The notes: generated by a model not told the origin, from the letters alone. Numbered from the stretch's first letter, positions 13,501 to 22,747 are shown. The stretch is DNA of 64,000 nucleotides from Paenibacillus oryzisoli (GCF_001653565.1 NZ_LYPB01000058.1:50775-114774); one strand, 5' to 3'. Numbers and translations: made by a program.

Positions 13501-14178
13501 TTGAAAAGAATCTTTACAATTTTTATGGTATTCTGTTTAGTTGCTAGTTTTGGACTTTCAGCATCGGCGGCACAAGTAACTACACCCCAAGAAGATCAGC
13601 AACACTTTCAAGTAGTCTCGGTAGACAAACAAGATTTAGAAAAAGTAGCAGCTTCTATCACTAAAATGAACTCATATGTTAGTTTTGGACAAGATGGTTA
13701 TATGCATATAAATAGTCAAGCACTTTCTGTTATAGACCAAGAAACCTACAATCTTTATGCAAATGGTGTTGAAAAAATTAATGCCGAAATCTTAAATGGA
13801 CAAGCCGTAATTCAAGACGGGAAAATTATTGCTCTTAACAATATACAAGGAACAACGCAATTCTCTAAAGGCACAATTGACGACGAAATGCATACTAATT
13901 ACACATATGGCAATTCCTACTGGTGGGGCTGGGCTTTCACTTTTGATGATGCTGATACTAAGTCATTTATTTATGCATTACAACAAACAGCGGCACTTGG
14001 TGCAGCAGCAGCCGGGATAGCTGCTCTTATACCAGGTGGGCAGGTAACATCTGTCATTGCTTTAATTGAAAGCTTAGGAGCTATGATGATTGCTAATTCA
14101 ATGTCATATCACAATGAAGGTAACGGTGTTACTTTAAATCTCCACTGGGCTTTGTATTATACAGTCAATGCTAACTAA
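13501..14178 (+). CDS. Secreted protein of unknown function with a Gly/Ala-rich hydrophobic helix
   Basis: 225 residues from a TTG at 13501 with GGAGGA at 13485-13490; a start at 13417 would lengthen the protein with unrelated hydrophobic sequence ahead of the signal peptide. Signal peptide: MKRIFTIFMVFCLVASFGLS, cleavage near ASA-AQV. The middle part is mixed (YNLYANGVEKINAEILNGQA). It is followed by a WWGW aromatic patch and a hydrophobic stretch AALGAAAAGIAALIPGGQVT, and then a C-terminal beta region ending ALYYTVNAN. From memory, uncharacterised secreted Bacillota proteins share the WWG and Tyr-His-Asn features. No enzyme motif is seen. A membrane-active role is speculative. Confidence 0.65.
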   Translation: MKRIFTIFMVFCLVASFGLSASAAQVTTPQEDQQHFQVVSVDKQDLEKVAASITKMNSYVSFGQDGYMHINSQALSVIDQETYNLYANGVEKINAEILNGQAVIQDGKIIALNNIQGTTQFSKGTIDDEMHTNYTYGNSYWWGWAFTFDDADTKSFIYALQQTAALGAAAAGIAALIPGGQVTSVIALIESLGAMMIANSMSYHNEGNGVTLNLHWALYYTVNAN

Positions 14179-14192
14179 GAAAAGATAATCCC

Positions 14193-14239
14193 AAAAAGCC
14201 AAGCATAGGGAGAAGGTATCCCCTAACGCTTGGCTTTTT
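14193..14239 (+). terminator. Terminator after the secreted protein gene
   Basis: AAAAAGCCAAGC (14193-14204) pairs perfectly with GCTTGGCTTTTT (14228-14239); an inner GGGA/TCCC stem closes the loop. Works in both directions by sequence. Confidence 0.85.
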
Positions 14240-14251
14240 AGCTATGTAAGA

Positions 14252-14500
14252 TTAACTAGTCTTTCTCTCGCTAAAATTAATTGATGAACAATGAGGACAT
14301 ATATTATTCTCGATAGCTTGCTCATTCCAAAGTAACGCGGCATCAACGAGTATGCCATCTACATATGCGTAAGCCCCATTACCCCTTCAGCAGTTTGCTT
14401 CATGTTCTTCTCATTTGAAATAAATGTCAAGGCAAATACCGGGTTCTTCTTAATCTATATGATACTGAAATCTATGAATAAAATCACTAACCTCATTCAC
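14252..14500 (-). pseudogene. Decayed gene with two frameshifts
   Basis: Minus-strand coding can be followed in three successive frames: VNEVSDFIHRFQYHID from a GTG at 14500, then KKNPVFALTFISNEKNMKQT-AEG in a second frame, then GAYAYVDGILVDAALLWNEQ and AIENNICPHCSSINFSERKT ending at a stop at 14252. Each block has protein-like composition and they join at two single-base slips. The last part has a CPHC half of a zinc site. About 80 residues in total; the parent family is not recognised. Confidence 0.5.
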
Positions 14501-14596
14501 CTTAAAAAGTTAACATTTTATGCACTTTTTATATGGTATAGTTATTCTTTTTAAAGCCTTTTGCTTAACAGCTGACTTTCCTGAAGGCTACGTACA

Positions 14597-15063
14597 ATGA
14601 ATCAAGTTGAATTGGACAGCATGCTTAAAGTATATTCGGAAGACGAGATACTATTTTGTAAGTATTACGATGCCAAAAAGAATCGCAATACGTTTCAAGT
14701 TTTAACGGATAATTTGGACATGGGTCTAATAAAGGAAATCAAAGAAGAAGACTATTTTTCATCAAGCGATCGTACAGACATTTTCATTTTAAAACATAAA
14801 AGATTTACACCCATTTTTAAACATCGTATTAATAAAGAGAATTATCACGTACATCACTTCACCGAATCATATTTAAGCAAGCTCATTAAAGAAACCTCTG
14901 GCCAAACTTTTCTAGATATCATCAAAACTATAAAATTAAATAAAACCATTGAACTACTTACCTCTTCGGATGAATCTATTTTGAAAATAATACTCATTTT
15001 ATGAGGACCTTCAAAAAAGTTTACAGCCTTTCACCTAATCATTTCAGAAAAAACCTAGGTTAA
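14597..15063 (+). pseudogene. Frameshifted small AraC-type regulator
   Basis: An open frame from 14597 gives a protein with the first AraC helix-turn-helix (ESYLSKLIKETSGQTFLDII) and KTIKLNKTIELLTSSDESIL, but stops at 15004. The missing C-terminus continues at once in another frame from 15001: MRTFKKVYSLSPNHFRKNLG, the typical AraC ending (FKK..G.SP..FRK), stopping at 15061-15063. One slip near 14985-15005 separates them. No sensor domain survives upstream beyond about 90 residues. A palindrome ACCTAGG/CCTAGGT follows the stop. Probably non-functional. Confidence 0.75.
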
Positions 15064-15148
15064 TGCCTAGGTGTAAAGCTTACAATTAAGTAGCAGATAC
15101 CCTCCTCCCCGCCCCCCGAATACGTATAGTGCAAGAAAGGATAATGTC

Positions 15149-16759
15149 ATGAGCGATTGGAATTCAACCGAGTTGCTTGCTAATTTATTTGTTTCATCGA
15201 TCCGAATACATAGCAGCCCTAACAACCATGATGACCACATTTTGAGTAAAAGAATTCTTCATAGATACGCCATCTGCCTAATAACGAAAGGGTCAGGTGT
15301 GCTCTCCATCAACGAGGATACCCATATAGCAAGGGAAGGCGATTTATTCATTCTATTGCCTGGGATGATTGTCGAGGGCATGTCCCAGGGGCATACTCCG
15401 ATTCATTATTCCGTTATCTTCTTCTCTTGCTTGCTTATCAAAAAACATCGTAAGGAATGGCGAATGGAGCATCCCTACTTCCCAATCAGCGGAAAGCATC
15501 CACTATCCGCTCAAGATCACGCTATCAAAGAAATCATTGAACGTATCCTAGCGTCGAGCAAGAACCGCCCTAGTCACGAGAAGCTCGATGTGAAATATCA
15601 ATTGCACATCTTACTTACTAAACTCATGATGGGCAACAGTTCGCCAGAGAACGAACCCGAGACGCCAATCGGCATGGAATATGCACTCGCATTTATTAAC
15701 GAGAACTATACAAAAGAACTCAAAATCGGTCAGTTAGCCCAAATTGCAGGCTATAGTATCAATCATTTTACAAGAACCTTTAAGCATCTCATGAACATGA
15801 CACCGACGGAATATTTCTTGCAACAGCGCATCCGGTTAGCGAAACAATTGCTCTTCTCTCCAGTGAAAATCAAAGAGGTCGCTCAACAAGTCGGCTATAA
15901 AGACGAGCACTATTTCAGCAGAGCTTTTAAAAAAGAGGCTGGCGTCGCTCCTACTATTTATATGAAAGACCAGAATCGTCGAATTGCCGCGCTGTACTAT
16001 GGCCTTGATGATTATCTCATGACACTTGGTCTTCATCCTGTTGCTGTGCTGTCCTACCAATATCGGGTATCCCAAAGTTATCCTGTTCCTTCGTTTGAAT
16101 CTATTCATCAGGAAACCACCCATCTCGAAAGCATTAGGCTGAATTATGATAAGCTGATTCAAACCAAGCCCGATTTTATTCTGACAAGCGACCGTTTGGA
16201 AATGGACGATACCCTGAAACATATAGCACCAACGATCGTGTTGAGGCATTCGAATGATTATGAACAACTGTTGACCTATTTAGCTGGGATATTGGGGAAA
16301 GAATCACAGGCGGTTTCCTGGAAGGATACGTATGCTGAACGCAAAAATTGGCTTCAACATAAAATCACAGCCAAATGGGGTTCTCAAACGGCGTATTATA
16401 TCCGAGTTAGCTCTGATTTCTATCGTATTTATGGCATGCTGAATCAGACTGGAACGCTGCTCCATCATGATCTTGGTCTGATGCTTCCAGCCGAGTTCCC
16501 ACGGACGGAATGGGCGATCGATTTTCAACTATCCGAATTAAAGCTGTTTAACCCCAATCATATTTTCTTAATGATCGATCCTACGGAGAGCGCTAGACAG
16601 CGATTGCAGCAGCTTCTGGTATCCGAGGAATGGTTAGCTTTGGATGCGGTGCGAAAAAATCAAGTTTACGATGCAAGTGATTTGCTCTTCAAAACGCTAG
16701 GGCCAACAGGGCGATTATGGGCCATGAATCAGATCGCGGAGCACTTACAGATCGAATAA
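15149..16759 (+). CDS. Btr-like AraC regulator fused to a siderophore-binding domain
   Basis: 536 residues. Residues about 10-120 are a cupin-like AraC N-terminal domain (VLSINEDTHIAREGDLFILL). About 180-280 is the AraC HTH pair (LAQIAGYSINHFTRTFKHLM; IKEVAQQVGYKDEHYFSRAF). About 285-535 is a periplasmic-binding-protein-like domain (IAALYYGLDDYLMTLGLHPV; LIQTKPDFILTSDRLEMDD; LKLFNPNHIFLMID). This is the architecture of Bacillus Btr, which binds ferric siderophore in the cytoplasm and activates the uptake operon. AAAGGATAATGTC precedes the ATG. It sits directly upstream of a Fur-box-controlled siderophore gene pair, its likely target. Confidence 0.85.
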   Translation: MSDWNSTELLANLFVSSIRIHSSPNNHDDHILSKRILHRYAICLITKGSGVLSINEDTHIAREGDLFILLPGMIVEGMSQGHTPIHYSVIFFSCLLIKKHRKEWRMEHPYFPISGKHPLSAQDHAIKEIIERILASSKNRPSHEKLDVKYQLHILLTKLMMGNSSPENEPETPIGMEYALAFINENYTKELKIGQLAQIAGYSINHFTRTFKHLMNMTPTEYFLQQRIRLAKQLLFSPVKIKEVAQQVGYKDEHYFSRAFKKEAGVAPTIYMKDQNRRIAALYYGLDDYLMTLGLHPVAVLSYQYRVSQSYPVPSFESIHQETTHLESIRLNYDKLIQTKPDFILTSDRLEMDDTLKHIAPTIVLRHSNDYEQLLTYLAGILGKESQAVSWKDTYAERKNWLQHKITAKWGSQTAYYIRVSSDFYRIYGMLNQTGTLLHHDLGLMLPAEFPRTEWAIDFQLSELKLFNPNHIFLMIDPTESARQRLQQLLVSEEWLALDAVRKNQVYDASDLLFKTLGPTGRLWAMNQIAEHLQIE

Positions 16760-16824
16760 GGTGAAATAGTTCAAGGGAACATAGTGAGATAGTCCATTGA
16801 GCTCGTCTATACCCCCTTTTATAA

Positions 16825-16839
16825 TGATAATGATTATTA
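16825..16839. promoter_or_regulatory. Fur box
   Basis: TGATAATGATTATTA matches the 7-1-7 Fur consensus TGATAATNATTATCA at 14 of 15 positions, 31 bases before the start of the siderophore-binding lipoprotein gene. Expected to repress the two iron genes when iron is plentiful. Confidence 0.85.
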
Positions 16840-16869
16840 TTATTATTTAGGGAGAAGGAAGGATTACAA

Positions 16870-17859
16870 ATGCCTAGGAATAACTATACGGGATGGATCA
16901 TGTCCATCATTCTCGTACTTCTATTGTCAGCTTGCGGTGCCGATACAGGAACAAGCCAGCAAACTCAGTCAAGTGCAAGCCCAACTGCAGCTACGCCTGC
17001 TGCTCCATCGACGCGAACGATCACCCACTTGAAGGGTACAACAGTCATCCCTGCTAAAATTAACAAAATTGTGGTACTGTCAGCAGCCTATATCGACCAT
17101 TTGTTAACCATTGGCGAAAAGCCGGCTGGCGTCAACAATGAAGTCCGCTATGGCGGAGATTATCTGCCTTATTTAGCTAAACAACTACAGGGCGTTACAC
17201 TTGTTGGATCGGCTGACAAGCCTAATCTCGAAGCTATTCTGGAAATAAAGCCAGATGTTATCCTCGTTGAGAGCCGTACCGCTGCTACTATGTATGATCA
17301 ACTTCAGAAAATCGCACCAACGATTGTGATGGGGAATGAATGGCTAGATTTTGAGAGCGACGTTAACTTTTGGAAAAAAGATATCCTGATGATCGCTGAG
17401 ATGTATGACAAAGTTGATCTTGCCAAAGCAAAAATCGCCGAACTTGAGCAAAAGGTAGCGAAAGCACGTGAGCAAATTAAAGCATTGCCCAAAAAGAATA
17501 TGGCTTACTTGCGCGTTAGAGAAAAGAATCTTCAGCTTTACGCACAAAATGGACATCCAACCCAAGTGTTGCTCTATAACGATCTAGGGTTTACACCGAC
17601 TGCACTTACGCCGAAAGATCAACGCGTTGACTTATCTATGGAGAAAATTCCTGATATCAATGCCGACTATGTTCTATTAGAGACGGATCCTAATGCTAAC
17701 GACTTTTTAAAGAATTTAAAAGATAGTCCTCTGTGGAAAAATACACCGGCCGTTATGACAAATAAGATTTATGAAACAGACTCCTTCTGGCTCTTTAAAG
17801 GATGGGGTGTCATCGGGCGTGGGGAAATTATTGATGAAATCTTGAGAATTATTAAGTAA
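16870..17859 (+). CDS. Siderophore-binding lipoprotein (FecB/FhuD-type ABC binding protein)
   Basis: 329 residues. Lipobox LLSAC with lipidated Cys22, then a Ser/Thr/Ala/Pro linker and the class III periplasmic-binding fold at about 50-329: TTVIPAKINKIVVLSAAYID, LEAILEIKPDVILVESRT, a long connecting helix (KAKIAELEQKVAKAREQIKA), and LKDSPLWKNTPAVMTNKIYE near the end. Binds ferric siderophore outside the membrane for hand-over to an ABC permease. No permease or ATPase gene is adjacent, so it must share one encoded elsewhere. AGGAGG-like GGAGAAGGAAGG precedes the ATG; a Fur box lies just upstream. Confidence 0.9.
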   Translation: MPRNNYTGWIMSIILVLLLSACGADTGTSQQTQSSASPTAATPAAPSTRTITHLKGTTVIPAKINKIVVLSAAYIDHLLTIGEKPAGVNNEVRYGGDYLPYLAKQLQGVTLVGSADKPNLEAILEIKPDVILVESRTAATMYDQLQKIAPTIVMGNEWLDFESDVNFWKKDILMIAEMYDKVDLAKAKIAELEQKVAKAREQIKALPKKNMAYLRVREKNLQLYAQNGHPTQVLLYNDLGFTPTALTPKDQRVDLSMEKIPDINADYVLLETDPNANDFLKNLKDSPLWKNTPAVMTNKIYETDSFWLFKGWGVIGRGEIIDEILRIIK

Positions 17860-17861
17860 AG

Positions 17862-18665
17862 ATGGCTAAAGAGGGTACAAGCATAGAGGAGCTCACTTCT
17901 TCCTTGCAACACTATTTCGTCACCTCCCTCCGCGACTGCGAGGAATCGTCTTACTCCTATTCAGCGATGAATCTATTGGAGGAAGCCTCCCTAGCTCATA
18001 TTCTGAATGAGCAGTCTGCTCAATTGGGACATCCTGAATGCACAGTTGTAGGCACTTTATTTGCCAAACGTTATTCCGTCTTCCTTATGGGGCTCTTTGC
18101 AGCGGCAAGCCTTCACGATACGTTGTTATCGGCATCCCCCAACCACGTCCGATTCAATTCGACGCAAGGTGGTGCTATGGCGTACGAGACAGTGGTGATG
18201 GACGGATATTCGCTGCTCGCGTTTCCTACTCTAGAACGTGATCTTCAATTTAGTGAATATGTCCAGCTTCTGCAAACTCATACCGTGCCGCTTTTTCAAG
18301 CAGTAGCCTTGCATACAGGAACTAACATCAAGGTGATGTGGTCCCTAGTCTCGCATAACCTGCAACAACTCTATATCCGATTGGCATCCGATCAGAAGCA
18401 TTGGCGAACTGACAACCGTTTGGAACTCATACGAAGAGATTTAGCTCTCTTGATTGAACCGTTCCCCGGTAATCTGCTAGCCGTTAAACTGCGCATGTTC
18501 CAGCATCCGGATTGGCACGGCCCACACTTCTATGTACGGTCATATTGTTGCTTAGCTTATCAAATTGATACTGGGACAGCGAAGCGTGATTATTGCACAA
18601 CTTGTCCTAAGTTAGATCCCGAGGAACGCATACATCTGCTGCATTCTCCCGATAACCAACCGTAA
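17862..18665 (+). CDS. FhuF-like siderophore ferric reductase
   Basis: 267 residues beginning two bases after the lipoprotein gene, so translationally linked. The C-terminus carries the FhuF-type [2Fe-2S] motif: Cys229 and Cys230 in SYCCLAY and Cys245/Cys248 in YCTTCPK. The preceding region (VMWSLVSHNLQQLYIRLASD; FPGNLLAVKLRMFQHP) fits the ferric iron reductase domain also found at the end of IucA/IucC-type proteins. It would release iron from the imported siderophore by cytoplasmic reduction. With the Btr-like regulator and the binding lipoprotein it makes a complete 'sense, bind, release' set lacking only the permease. Confidence 0.8.
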   Translation: MAKEGTSIEELTSSLQHYFVTSLRDCEESSYSYSAMNLLEEASLAHILNEQSAQLGHPECTVVGTLFAKRYSVFLMGLFAAASLHDTLLSASPNHVRFNSTQGGAMAYETVVMDGYSLLAFPTLERDLQFSEYVQLLQTHTVPLFQAVALHTGTNIKVMWSLVSHNLQQLYIRLASDQKHWRTDNRLELIRRDLALLIEPFPGNLLAVKLRMFQHPDWHGPHFYVRSYCCLAYQIDTGTAKRDYCTTCPKLDPEERIHLLHSPDNQP

Positions 18666-18675
18666 TAAAATGACA

Positions 18676-18699
18676 AAGAGGCTCCCCTTGGAGCCTCTT
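18676..18699. terminator. Bidirectional terminator between convergent genes
   Basis: AAGAGGCTCC-CCTT-GGAGCCTCTT: ten-base perfect stem with four-base loop between the iron genes (plus) and the GH51-like gene (minus). Confidence 0.85.
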
Positions 18700-18707
18700 C
18701 TAGGTCA

Positions 18708-21290
18708 TTATGGGGCAGGAGGCGTAATCGTATCTAACGTGAGCACGACCACACTTTTGGCTGGCATCAGGTATGTGGCAAACGGTGCATTCCCCGTTAA
18801 TTCAGACGTATCCACCTGAATCTCCTGGCTTGTTCCGGTATTATACGAATCTAGCGAATCGCCAGTTAATATCGTTTCCTTGACAGCCGTGTAACTGTTC
18901 AACCCGCTGAAGTGAATTTGCCGCTTTAATTCTGGCTCACGGTTTACAATGACGAGATTAATCCCGGTAGCGGTTTTCATCGCATTTACCGTAAGACTGG
19001 CATACTGATTTCCAACTTCTGTTGATTCACCTGTCAGTGTTACACGCACTACCTCGCTGCCAAGGCTTTCATTCAGCAGCTTCATCAGATCGGCCATCCC
19101 CGTTAAATAAAGCTGGCCAGTATCTGGTGATTTGTATACCAGACCCCAAGGTCCGGAACTAAACGAGTGATACGTTGCGGAAGCAATTTCCTCGCGCTGG
19201 AACATCCGGTTCAGGAACTGGGCCGTGCCCAAAACGCCTTTTAACGCGTGCGTCTGGTACCAGCTTTCCTTCCATGTCTTGCCTGGTAGCTCCTCAGGCC
19301 ATACGGCATGCTCGGAAAGAAACACTTTGATCCGGTCAGAGCCGGTAATCTGTACAATATCGTCACGAATGGCGTCCAAATATTGCTCCATCTTGCTGAT
19401 CGGGTAACCCAAATAATACGGATGGAACGTTATATAATCGATATCGTCACCTAACTCTTCTAGGATAGCTTGATGCCATTCGCGCCATACGACATTATCG
19501 TTATAGTCGCTCCACGGCGACGTTTTGGCTAATACGGCAATCTTCGCGTTTGGGATCAGATTACGAACTTCTAGGATTGTCTCCCTGCACGCCTCAATAT
19601 ACGCTTCGACACCGTCGGGACCGAACTTGTCTTTATATTTGGCAAAATCCAGCTCGTTCCCAAGCTCCCATACGGCTACATTTACCGGAGCGACAATGCC
19701 TGCATCAATTCGCCGTTGTGCCCAGTCGATGCCGCCATTGGGATTGACACCTCCGCCGGCTCCAGTCAAATATTCGACGGCATCGGCATGGTCCTCAGGC
19801 GTATCCATCATCATGTTGAAATTCCAAACAAATTCAGCATTAGGGTCGACCGCAAGGACGGAGTGAAGCCACTCGGCAGGCCCAAAACGGTAGACAGCGG
19901 CAGGTTCGCCCCAAGTACTTTGCGGCGTTCTTTGTGCAAGATTGCCAACTGCCTGCTGCCATCGGAATACCTGAGAATCACTGCCCGCCATCCGGTTCAG
20001 CGGCATGGGTAAGCCGAAATTTTGGAGCAGATTCGTATATTCGGTTTTGATGTTTAGACTCGCTGGATTATCTTCCATGATCGCAATCTGGCTTTGATAC
20101 CAGTCGTGATTGTAGCCGAGCATGCGCTTACTAGCCTGCTTAACAACATCATTCGTGTTGATCGAAGCTGCTGCCGAAGATACGTCACTCTTCGTTGTTA
20201 CCGTCAACGTCTGACTGGGTCCGGATAAAAGTCCAGCTCCATCTTTGGCTATCACCTTGAACACATACGAAGAATTCGGCGTCAGCCCTTCTGGTGCATA
20301 CACGTTTCCAGTAACCGATGCGGTCAAAATATTATTCATGTACACATCGTACCCAGTAACCATGATATTATCGCTCGCTGCGTCCCAGCTTAATTTCACC
20401 TTGGAGATGCCGATCTGCTCCGCTCTCAAGTTATTTGGTGCGGTCGGAGGCTCATTGTCTTGAACATAATCGATCGTTGCGATTGCCGATGTACCCATAT
20501 ACAACGTTTGCAGTGTTACCGTTCCACCGCTTGAACTGCCGGTAAAGTATAGTTGGTTGTTAAGCACATATGCTGCTCCAGTGCTTACAGCCCACTTGAC
20601 CGCTGGCGTAACTTCAATCGACATTGAACCGTATTGGGCTGATACAGGCAGTACACTTAAGTCAGAGCTATTGCCTATTGAAAACTGCCGGTAGTTCGGT
20701 GTAATAGTAAGCGAATCCGGTTTTTTGGCCAGTACAACGTCATCCGCATACAACGTTCCTGTAATACCCCCTCCACCAGCTGCTCTGCGGATCAGCAATC
20801 TTACTTTATTTTCATCCGTATTCATCACGATGGTTCCCTCGTATTTCGTCCAATCTTGATTGGGACTTGTTTCAACGGTTGACTGAATTACTCTTTTGAA
20901 TGTGTTTCCGTTATAACCCATCAACGTAATTTGCGGTTTGTGTCCGCTGGTTGTGATGTTATCCGTCTTCAGCCACAGCTCATAATAATACGCCGTACCG
21001 CCTTCAACAGCAGAAAACCGGTCGATTTCTAACGTCTTATCGCTTCCGTCAAAAACAATTTTAGCCGCTTTGGCCTCGCTTCTAACCACGCCTCCCTGAA
21101 TCGTGACAGCAGCGCCAGATACAGCGCCTTTCCCCCATCCGGTATAATCAGGTGTCAGCTCGAATCCACTGTTGTACGCAAATAAATTGTCGTTCGCGGC
21201 CGCCCTGACAACGCTTTCATAAATGAATAATTGCAAAATGGTTACCGCCATCATAACGACCACAAGCATGGTGCTGATTTTCTTTTTCAT
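18708..21290 (-). CDS. Secreted GH51-like alpha-L-arabinofuranosidase with CBM and FN3 domains
   Basis: 860 residues. Signal peptide/anchor 1-31. About 35-190 is a CBM4/9-like carbohydrate-binding domain (AYYYELWLKTDNITTSGHKP). About 190-275 is a beta domain, and 282-368 a fibronectin type III domain (PPTAPNNLRAEQIGISKVKL). The catalytic (beta/alpha)8 domain at about 385-740 has the acid/base Glu546 in WELGNELDF and the likely nucleophile Glu660 in VFLSEHAV, as in clan GH-A families 51/39. A beta-sandwich ends the protein. It is the last gene of the transporter operon, so its released sugars are probably imported by the neighbouring Lpl-type system. Exact substrate is inferred from family only. 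Confidence 0.75.
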   Translation of the reverse strand: MKKKISTMLVVVMMAVTILQLFIYESVVRAAANDNLFAYNSGFELTPDYTGWGKGAVSGAAVTIQGGVVRSEAKAAKIVFDGSDKTLEIDRFSAVEGGTAYYYELWLKTDNITTSGHKPQITLMGYNGNTFKRVIQSTVETSPNQDWTKYEGTIVMNTDENKVRLLIRRAAGGGGITGTLYADDVVLAKKPDSLTITPNYRQFSIGNSSDLSVLPVSAQYGSMSIEVTPAVKWAVSTGAAYVLNNQLYFTGSSSGGTVTLQTLYMGTSAIATIDYVQDNEPPTAPNNLRAEQIGISKVKLSWDAASDNIMVTGYDVYMNNILTASVTGNVYAPEGLTPNSSYVFKVIAKDGAGLLSGPSQTLTVTTKSDVSSAAASINTNDVVKQASKRMLGYNHDWYQSQIAIMEDNPASLNIKTEYTNLLQNFGLPMPLNRMAGSDSQVFRWQQAVGNLAQRTPQSTWGEPAAVYRFGPAEWLHSVLAVDPNAEFVWNFNMMMDTPEDHADAVEYLTGAGGGVNPNGGIDWAQRRIDAGIVAPVNVAVWELGNELDFAKYKDKFGPDGVEAYIEACRETILEVRNLIPNAKIAVLAKTSPWSDYNDNVVWREWHQAILEELGDDIDYITFHPYYLGYPISKMEQYLDAIRDDIVQITGSDRIKVFLSEHAVWPEELPGKTWKESWYQTHALKGVLGTAQFLNRMFQREEIASATYHSFSSGPWGLVYKSPDTGQLYLTGMADLMKLLNESLGSEVVRVTLTGESTEVGNQYASLTVNAMKTATGINLVIVNREPELKRQIHFSGLNSYTAVKETILTGDSLDSYNTGTSQEIQVDTSELTGNAPFATYLMPAKSVVVLTLDTITPPAP

Positions 21291-21463
21291 AAGTCACAAC
21301 CTTCCTTAGTTTCATAGCTCAATGTTTTAGGTCGAAGCATACAGCCAATGAGAGAACGCGTGGTACGCTAATCTCAGCGTACCAACGTCCAACATAGGTG
21401 ATCTTCGCTCGCGTTGCGTCTCTTGCTTGCTACCACCTTGCCTTACTGTTTCGTCTAGGTTTG

Positions 21464-22747
21464 TTATACTGACGCCAATCCGAGTTGCGCGCCTTGCTCT
21501 GTCAAAGCCTTTTGCACACGCCGGATATCCACCTGTCTCGGCGTCATATTCCCCCGTGCACACAAAGCGGCAGCAGCTCCCGCCGCCTGGCCGATTGCCA
21601 TAGCAATCGGCTGAATCCGTATGGCCGAATGCGCTTCGTGCGTGGCGGATATCGGTCGACCGCCCACCAACAAATTATCAATCTTTTTGGGCACAAGACA
21701 GCGGAACGGAATTTCATACCATTTCCCCGGTTCCAAATGCTGAATGACCGTGCCTTCACCGTTCGGATTGTGAATGTCCACTGGATACGTGCCACGCGCG
21801 ATGCAATCGTCGAATTTGCACGCAGACAATAGCTCCTCCGCGGTCAGCATATAGTCGCCGACTACCCTTCGCGACTCGCGTACACCGATTTGCGGAGCCG
21901 TCGTTTGCAAGTAGGCCTGTTCGAACCCTTCGATATGCCTTTGCAAAAATGCAACGAGCTCTTGTACTTGACGTCGGCCTTCGATTTCCGCTTCCGTCAA
22001 CTGCCATGGACACGTAGCGTCTTTCAGGATGATCCGTGTCGTGTTGAAATGAATGACGCCCGGCTGGTTCGCGTAAAACCAGAGCACATCCTCACGCGGA
22101 CAATCGATCTCCTTGCGCGCTTTCGCTTCAAGGAAGCGGCGCGTGATTTCCAACTTATCGGGCATCCGATCCGTGTCGACATTCGCCATACGGAAATTGA
22201 GCGTCATCGGCTGCATCAGACTATCTACGCTGCGTCCCTTTTCCACATCAGCTCCCGCAAAACCAGCTAAATCGGCATCTCCTGTGCAATCTACAAACAT
22301 CCGAGCACGCAGCTCTGTCAGTCCCGCTTTGTTCGCCACAATGACCGAATGGATGCCGTTTCCAACCTCATCCATCCGTACGCCACCCAGAAAGGTGTGG
22401 TACAGCAACTCGACTCCCGCTTCTAGACACAATCGTTCGGCAACCACCTTTAGCGCCTCCGGATCGAAAGCTGCCCTTTGTTTCGGGTGTCCGTACATGC
22501 CAAGCTTCGTCATTCCCTCAATCAGCTCTTGCAGTACACCAAAAATAACTTGCACCTCTTTGCCATCCGCAGTACTAGCCCAATACGGCATCCAGGGATT
22601 AACCATCATAGCCGTCCCAGCACCGCCAAGAAAGCCGTATCTTTCAACCAAAAGCGTTCTCGCCCCAAGACGGGCAGATGAGACTGCGGCGGCGATCCCG
22701 CCTGGACCACCCCCCATCACGATGACGTCATATTCCAAATCCGGCAT
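21464..22747 (-). CDS. FAD-dependent oxidoreductase (FAD_oxidored family)
   Basis: 427 residues from ATG 22747 with GAGGAG eight bases upstream. The N-terminal dinucleotide-binding motif is VIVMGGGPGGIAAAVSSARL, then ERYGFLGGAGTAMMVNPWMP, which is typical of the PF12831 group. The middle contains MFVDCTGDADLAGFAGADVE, and the C-terminal FAD-closing motif is NLLVGGRPISATHEAHSAIR followed by GQAAGAAAALC. This family is found again and again in polysaccharide-utilisation operons, but its substrate is generally unknown. It lies between the binding-protein gene and the GH51-like gene and presumably acts in the cytoplasm on an imported sugar or a derived acid. No signal peptide. Confidence 0.8.
   Translation of the reverse strand: MPDLEYDVIVMGGGPGGIAAAVSSARLGARTLLVERYGFLGGAGTAMMVNPWMPYWASTADGKEVQVIFGVLQELIEGMTKLGMYGHPKQRAAFDPEALKVVAERLCLEAGVELLYHTFLGGVRMDEVGNGIHSVIVANKAGLTELRARMFVDCTGDADLAGFAGADVEKGRSVDSLMQPMTLNFRMANVDTDRMPDKLEITRRFLEAKARKEIDCPREDVLWFYANQPGVIHFNTTRIILKDATCPWQLTEAEIEGRRQVQELVAFLQRHIEGFEQAYLQTTAPQIGVRESRRVVGDYMLTAEELLSACKFDDCIARGTYPVDIHNPNGEGTVIQHLEPGKWYEIPFRCLVPKKIDNLLVGGRPISATHEAHSAIRIQPIAMAIGQAAGAAAALCARGNMTPRQVDIRRVQKALTEQGAQLGLASV

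Noticed and set aside
21327..21563. Minus-strand 78-codon frame after the FAD oxidoreductase
   Set aside because: Overlaps the end of the oxidoreductase in another frame and has arbitrary Arg/Ser-rich composition.
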